Positions 58,780 through 64,000 of a DNA stretch of 64,000 bases are shown piece after piece (within the stretch, counting starts at the first letter, position 1; the number at the start of each line of letters is the position of its first letter). The translations under genes were made by a program, and so were the position numbers. Below the pieces are notes generated by a model. The model was given only the letters and a program-made list of their open reading frames with translations. It made no database searches and had not been told where the DNA came from. This DNA comes from Rhinopithecus roxellana. Its lineage: Eukaryota > Chordata > Mammalia > Primates > Cercopithecidae. The stretch is from the NCBI RefSeq assembly GCF_007565055.1, contig NC_044554.1:55275676-55339675 (forward strand), written 5' to 3'.

Positions 58780-59868
58780 AATGTGTTAAGTGACGTAAGG
58801 GAGGTGTTAGATAATAGCTAGTACTGTGAGTGTCACCTAAGCCTGCAAACTTCCACAGGCCTGGATCTTCATCTTTGTTCACATCCGTGTCCCTAGCATG
58901 AACATCCATGGCTGACATCTAGTAGGGTTTCAATATTAATAAATAGATGATGTTAAATATGTGAATTAGAAAATGTTTATTGGGAGAATAAATGTATCAT
59001 TTCATTAGAAAATTCGTTTGTAACCCACATCAAAAGAAGAAGAAATTTGTAGAACAGTGAACTTTTCTGTTGTTTTTTCTATTTCAAAATAAACTCAACC
59101 TCCAACTTCTTAGGCAAGCCATTTAGCTAATTTCTGAAAGGGAGCAGCTAATCCAGCACCAAACCCTGTGCAGAAGCTGGGACAGCAACTCAAATTCTCA
59201 TTCTGAGAATGACCAGATGTGTTGGCTGCACATGTGGAAGACAAGGCTCTTGAATTCTCTCTCCTCTCGGGTGGCACATGGTGTCTTCTCTTTCTAGCTG
59301 CTCCAGGAGGAAGGAGGGGGGATGAATTTTTAAAAGATTCAGAGGAAGGAATACAATTTCTGGAAATATCCAAGAAAAGTAGTAATAAAACCAATAGTTC
59401 TACTTTTATGAACTGAAGGTCAATATTATTTAGTGCTTTTTTATTTTTTACTGAGAAGCAAAAAGAGAGCCAGTCTTTTGGGTAATTATTGGTATTTCCG
59501 TGTTTGCAGCAGGATTCAAGTTAGCCAAGGAGAAGCATAATCTTTCATTCCCCAAACTGGAGATGTCTTGAGGTCTTGAGTAATCCAGTGGCAGGAATTG
59601 CTGCTGAAGGAGTGTATTTTCTTTTAGTTCATCTGCCTTTTTGACCTAAAACCAGTGTACCATTTTTTTTTTGTTTTAAAATATATGTGATATACGTGCA
59701 TAGTTTGTCTATGTCTGGAATATTTATAGGCTCATATTCCTTTCTATACTCATTCTCTGGCAGGGGTGCTTATAACATTTAATAATACCTACGGAGTCTG
59801 GAGTGTTTCTTAGTCTCATTTCAAACCTCAATGTTTGTGCCAGCTTGCTTGGAGCAGCTCAAGTCTCT
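58780..59868. other. Unassigned intron 1 sequence
   Basis: No gene. Frames at 59110-59416 on both strands overlap each other and have no domain signature. Confidence 0.4.
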
Positions 59869-60092
59869 GAGGTTATTTTCCCAAGATGTACATCTGTCAA
59901 GGGGCAGTGTTCAAGAGGTATAATACCCAAGGTGATCTTATGTATTTATTGACACATGCCCTTTGTGGCTATTAGTCTGAGAATACTATGGGGAGTGGGG
60001 GGTTAGGGGCCTTGGGAATTGGATTTGAGGGGTTTCAAACAATACACCCCCACACATAGATGGGTGGGAAAAATAATGAACTAAATGTCGGT
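59869..60092 (+). repeat. Local duplication, copy 2 (224 bp)
   Basis: Same orientation and length as copy 1. Begins at GAGGTTATTTTCCC directly after unrelated AAGTCTCT, so only the MIR edge, not the MIR body, was copied. Its right end forms one arm of an inverted repeat. Confidence 0.92.
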
Positions 60093-60108
60093 AGTTTAGT
60101 TCATTATT
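60072..60108. repeat. 14-bp perfect inverted repeat
   Basis: AATAATGAACTAAA (60072-60085) and its exact complement TTTAGTTCATTATT (60095-60108), with a 9-base spacer. It straddles the right boundary of duplication copy 2. Confidence 0.95.
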
Positions 60109-60109
60109 A

Positions 60110-61685
60110 GCCTCAGAGAAGCCAGAAGCTGTCAGATACTCAAGAGTATGAGAGATTCAACCCTTTGAAGAGAAGGGGAGTGGATGACGGAATTTGAATC
60201 CTTTTTTGGCATTTCTCTACTTTATAAGAACACGTGACGGTGTTCCATTCCAGTGCAGAGGAGCTGTTCTTAACTCTTAAACAGAAAGCCCTGCTGTTAG
60301 AGAACAGGCTTCGTGAAGGCTCCTGTGAGTGGGGTCATCCTGCTCTCTGGGTGGTTTCCTCCCCCCATTCCTCACCTTCACCCATCACTGTACTTGCACA
60401 TCCATCCCTTCATTCTGCTCTGGAGATCCTCTGGAAAGGGAGAATAGAAAGGGCAAACCACTGATCGATAGAGGCAGTAAAGCTGTCCTTTGGGGTTTCA
60501 CAGTATGTCCTGTACTATTTTTGTGTTTAGCAAAAATCCATTTTGCCTCATTATGAGCCTGTTTTCCCTTGGGCTTTCACTTCTGAGATTATTTCAAGGG
60601 AAATTATGTCTATATATTAGTCTCATTTGCCCACATCTCACTCAATAACTATTAGCATTATTAGATATCCTGAACCAGGAAGTTGCATTTTGCCAGCACT
60701 AAATGCAGCTTGAAATTCTAAGATTCAATTTGGAGAAAAATCACTACATTTGAGTGGGTTAGAATCTTGCCAAAAATGCATTTTTCCATCTGTCTCATGG
60801 CAAAAGCTCTTTTAGGATTTGAAATTTATAGCTAAGGACTTCCAGTCATCTTTGCAAAGTGGTCTGGAACTAGAGAATATAATCAGACTGGAGGTACTTG
60901 GGAGCAATCCTCTGAGGTGGAGGAAGAAGTTGACATCAGTTTCTTTCTGTTTTAAGTTTATTGAATGGTAGACATCCTCAGTATCAAATGCTGTGAAGTC
61001 AGCACCAGCACACTCAACACCCAAGGGGGTGGTTCACAAAGTGCATCCACAGCCCTGCCACACCCAGTGTGATATGACTCGACGTGATGATTATGGTCAC
61101 TTTCACTCTTTCCTCCTGACCTGAATCTGCCTGGGAATATGAACATTGGGTTCATCCTTACTGACCTACTTTAATATATAGGAAGAAGGCTGTCAGCTTG
61201 CCAAACCCAAACAAGAAATCAGAGGCCAAGTCAGGAGTTGGTTTTCAGCCTCTTCACAGATGTGACCTGGGAGAAGTGATGCTCCGGAGAGTGACTGTCT
61301 GCACTTTGTCTTAGCAGTGCCGATACCTGTGAGCTCTAGCGCCATCAGCAGTGAGCACTGTACCTGGTCCCTCTAAGTCTGTTCCTGTGTGGGTGGACCC
61401 TGCCTCTTAGGGTTGTTCCTGGTCTATTTACTTTCTTTAAACAGAGGAGCTCCCTTCCTTCTGATTACATATCAGCTTGTGTCCCTGGCATACTTTCTCA
61501 GGGTATTGTTTGGGTCTCTGCTTTATTGACTTCTTCACCATTTCTGCTGTTCTTGCAACTGATGCTTACTGTACTTCAGTGCATTGTGCAGCAATGATTT
61601 GAGAGGTGCAGTCTTCTCTTTTACACATATAAGACATTGTTATTGTTATTGCCTCAAATATGACTGTATACCTGATTAATATTAC
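60110..61685. other. Unassigned intron 1 sequence
   Basis: Mixed composition, no exon-like frame with flanking AG/GT and no recognised repeat. Confidence 0.4.
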
Positions 61686-61689
61686 ACAA

Positions 61690-61900
61690 AGGTGTAACAT
61701 AGCTTAGTGGGTAGAGCACAGGCTTTAAAAAGTCAACCTTCTTGGGTCTAAATATTTACCATTTTCTAGGTCTGTGGAGTCAGGCAAGTGATTTGAAATC
61801 TCTTGGCCTCAACTTCCTTCTTTGTAAAATGGAGATATTAGTATAATCTGTCACTTTGGGTTATTGTGAATGATGATTAAATGAATTAATATATGGAAAG
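61690..61900 (+). mobile_element. MIR element
   Basis: 'TAGTGGGTAGAGCACAGGCT', 'TCTTTGTAAAATGGAGATAT', 'GGGTTATTGTGAATGATGAT' follow the MIR core. Confidence 0.88.
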
Positions 61901-62149
61901 GGCTTGGGATACTGCCGTTTATGCTTAAAATATCACATTTTAGTTACAGTGATGATGCTAGGGGCTCAGCATAATGACCTCAAAATTGCTCCTGAAAGAG
62001 CAGGGTTTCTTCATCAGTCATCCTGCCCTGGCACCTTACTGTCCACTAAGACTTTAGAGAAATATAAAACAAAACTAATTAAGAGGTTGGGTGTAAGCTT
62101 TGCTACAGTTAAATGTCTCCCGTCTTTATAGGATATAGAACCTAGATGA

Positions 62150-62345
62150 CAATGATGATAGTCAACATTTATTGAGCAATTGCCATGTACCAGGCCTGTC
62201 CTAAGCCAAATATGTAATCATATTTATTCCTCATAACAACCATATGATGAGAAGCTTATCTCTGTTTTTTAGTTGAGGAAACTGCAACTCAAAGACTTGG
62301 AGCTAGGTTTACACCCAGGTTTAACTATGAATAATCATTATGAAC
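62150..62345 (-). mobile_element. MIR element
   Basis: Antisense MIR: 'TTATTGAGCAATTGCCATGT', 'TTATTCCTCATAACAACCAT', 'AGTTGAGGAAACTGCAACTC'. Confidence 0.85.
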
Positions 62346-62429
62346 TTTCTGCTTTACAATAGACTGGTTCCCCTCAAAACAGGGAGCCTGAGGGAATGGA
62401 AAGTGAAGGGCATCTCCCTGGGATCTAGT

Positions 62430-62560
62430 CCTTCTGAGATGTTGGACTTTGAGCAAGCCGTGTAACTTCCCCAAAGTTCAGAATTTTAATCTGTAAACTA
62501 AGATAACAGTTACTTCACAGGTTGTTGTGAGGGAGACAAAACAAGCTAAAATATAAAACA
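62430..62560 (+). mobile_element. MIR fragment
   Basis: 'GAGCAAGCCGTGTAACTTCC', 'CTGTAAACTAAGATAACAGT', 'CACAGGTTGTTGTGAGGGAG'. Confidence 0.75.
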
Positions 62561-62569
62561 AAGCAGGCA

Positions 62570-63020
62570 AAGATGTATACTTTGAGAGTAACTACCTACC
62601 TAGCTTTGTCTGGGGCAATTAGAAATTCTAAATAGTCTGTTTTATGTACATAAGTATTTAGCACAGATGATAAAGGTTGGGCAATTCATTCTGAGATTAG
62701 GCTGCAGTTCTTCTTCAGTATGGAATCAGAGCTCAATTATCTTTAACCATTGTGATTTGGGGAATAGTTTTGGTCCTAATTGGTTGTACATGATGCCTTT
62801 GTCTTCAGAAGTCTGATCAATCAGGGGATGCTGCACCACAACCCTTATACTACGTTTTAGTGTTTCTCAATGTCAAGAGACTTCTGCAACAGATTTCAGT
62901 TCTTTCTGATGACTTTGAAAAATGCTAGTAATTCTCTGTCTTTCTAGCAGAGTATTTTGTGTTTGTTTTCTCCTGAGGTCAGAAAATTACTTTGGGGAAG
63001 TTGACTTTTGTGAGCTGTGA
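62570..63020. other. Unassigned intron 1 sequence
   Basis: No element recognised. Confidence 0.4.
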
Positions 63021-63024
63021 GTAT

Positions 63025-63025
<1 letters not shown>

Positions 63026-63075
<50 letters not shown>

Positions 63076-63103
63076 GAGAGAGAGAGACACAGAGAGAGAG
63101 AAT
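63026..63103. repeat. (TG)n plus (AG)n microsatellite
   Basis: An uninterrupted TG run of about 24 units (63026-63073) followed by (AG)n with a CACA break. Probably highly polymorphic. Confidence 0.95.
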
Positions 63104-63109
63104 TAAATC

Positions 63110-64000
63110 TGTATTGTTAGTTCTTGGTTGGAATAGAGCTTAATGGATCTTCCCATTTGTGAAAACCCCATAACTCTTCCTGTGTAATATCATTAAAGAG
63201 CCTCCTGATAGCAGTAGGTAAGGAGTAGCTCTGGGGTGTTACTTTTTAATCACTTTAAGCCCATTTTCGTGTGTTATTACAGAACCATCCCTCTTCTTTA
63301 TCACTGCATCTTCCAATAGCACACCATTGCTCCAGGACCAGAATTCAGCAACAATTTTAGTTTTTCTGTTGACAATAAATATGTTAGCCTGTCTGATCAA
63401 GGCTGATGCATGAGTTTGATATTTGGGATTATTTCCATTCTACATCCGAGTACGTATGTAGAATGTACTACATAAGATAGAGCCAGCTCTGCCAACTGTC
63501 TGTGGTCATCATAGGTATGCTCCATCAAATATTCTGGCTCATGATAGGTGTACTTCCTGCCTTTGTATGTTTGAGTGGGGCCACCTAACCAGTTCTGGAC
63601 AATATATTGTGATTGGAAGTGATGTGTGTCACTTGTGGGATGGAATGTTTACTTGCCACAAATAAATAAATAATAATAAAAAAGCTTCTCCAGGGATCTC
63701 TTTTCCTTCTGCCACAGTTACAGCTTCTTGATTGTCAGCCTGGGTCCAGAAAGCCCCAGCCAATTCTTTGTAGACAGGCAGTGCTAGATAGACATAAACT
63801 GTTGTTATTTTAACAAGTGAGATATGTTTTATGTTCCTACAGTATAACCTACTTCATCTCGACTAACACAATGATCCATGGTCAGGGACATGTGCTTTTT
63901 GGTGAGCAGTCAAGGTGTGACCTTGATGTCTCTTGTATTCTCTGCTTTGTCTTTACTGTGAAGTCTGTCTAGCAGTCTGAGAAAATTTAAGACCCTAATA
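63110..64000. other. Unassigned intron 1 sequence to window end
   Basis: AT-rich with an A-rich (AAAT/AATA)n patch at 63659-63682. No exon detected. Confidence 0.4.

Larger units (their letters stand above)
26148..64000 (+). other. DGKI: DGKI intron 1, 5' portion (continues beyond window)
   Basis: No frame after 26147 matches the next part of DGKI (expected to begin with K after the split R/S codon and lead to the cysteine-rich C1 domains). The intron is therefore at least 37.8 kb. Its contents are listed separately. Confidence 0.85.

Noticed and set aside
26148..64000. DGKI exon 2 within the window
   Set aside because: No frame on the plus strand resembles the expected continuation or the cysteine-rich C1 region. 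A very small non-coding alternative exon cannot be excluded.
1..64000. CRISPR arrays, tRNA or rRNA genes, phage or plasmid systems
   Set aside because: The repeat content is wholly that of a primate nuclear genome. No regular spacer array, tRNA cloverleaf with intact A/B boxes outside MIRs, or rRNA segment was seen.

Overview
The window is nuclear DNA from a primate, almost certainly an Old World monkey. It is dense in Alu, L1, L2, MIR and MaLR-type LTR repeats. Four Alus (near 5.2, 13.6, 18.1 and 58.5 kb) carry the same variant set, reading GATCCGGCCACTGC and GGCTCAAGCC in Alu sense, which I associate with cercopithecid AluY (YRa-like) lineages. Macaque, baboon and vervet cannot be told apart by eye. 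There are no bacterial-style operons, CRISPR arrays or rRNA genes.

Only one protein-coding gene is supported. A CpG island at about 24.94-26.26 kb contains the promoter and first coding exon of DGKI (diacylglycerol kinase iota) on the plus strand. The coding part runs from an ATG at 25747 to a splice donor at 26147/26148 and encodes 133 complete codons plus two bases. The remaining ~37.9 kb to the window end is DGKI intron 1. I found no second exon.

Positions 1-24.9 kb are intergenic, upstream of DGKI. They hold old antisense L1/HAL1-like blocks, a decayed Tigger (pogo) transposase, hAT-type DNA elements, a 3.6 kb antisense L1M carrying two nested AluYs and an unexplained pyrimidine-rich insert, an L2, and a solo MST/THE1-class LTR. 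Positions 18.4-34.4 kb, surrounding the promoter, contain no Alu at all.

Intron 1 holds an MLT1-class LTR, a 5'-inverted (twin-primed) L1 with recognisable target-site duplications, a full-length THE1-class MaLR provirus with both LTRs, a second truncated L1, six Alus and many MIR/L2 fragments. It also contains a local 224-bp duplication whose copies lie about 2 kb apart, the second ending in a 14-bp perfect inverted repeat.

I found no convincing new biological system. The items most worth checking are the duplication with its foldback junction, the promoter motif cluster just ahead of the DGKI start codon with its two candidate starts, the CpG-bearing insert in the old L1, and the Alu-free domain around the promoter. 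Repeat family names are from recognition by eye and boundaries are approximate unless target-site duplications are quoted.
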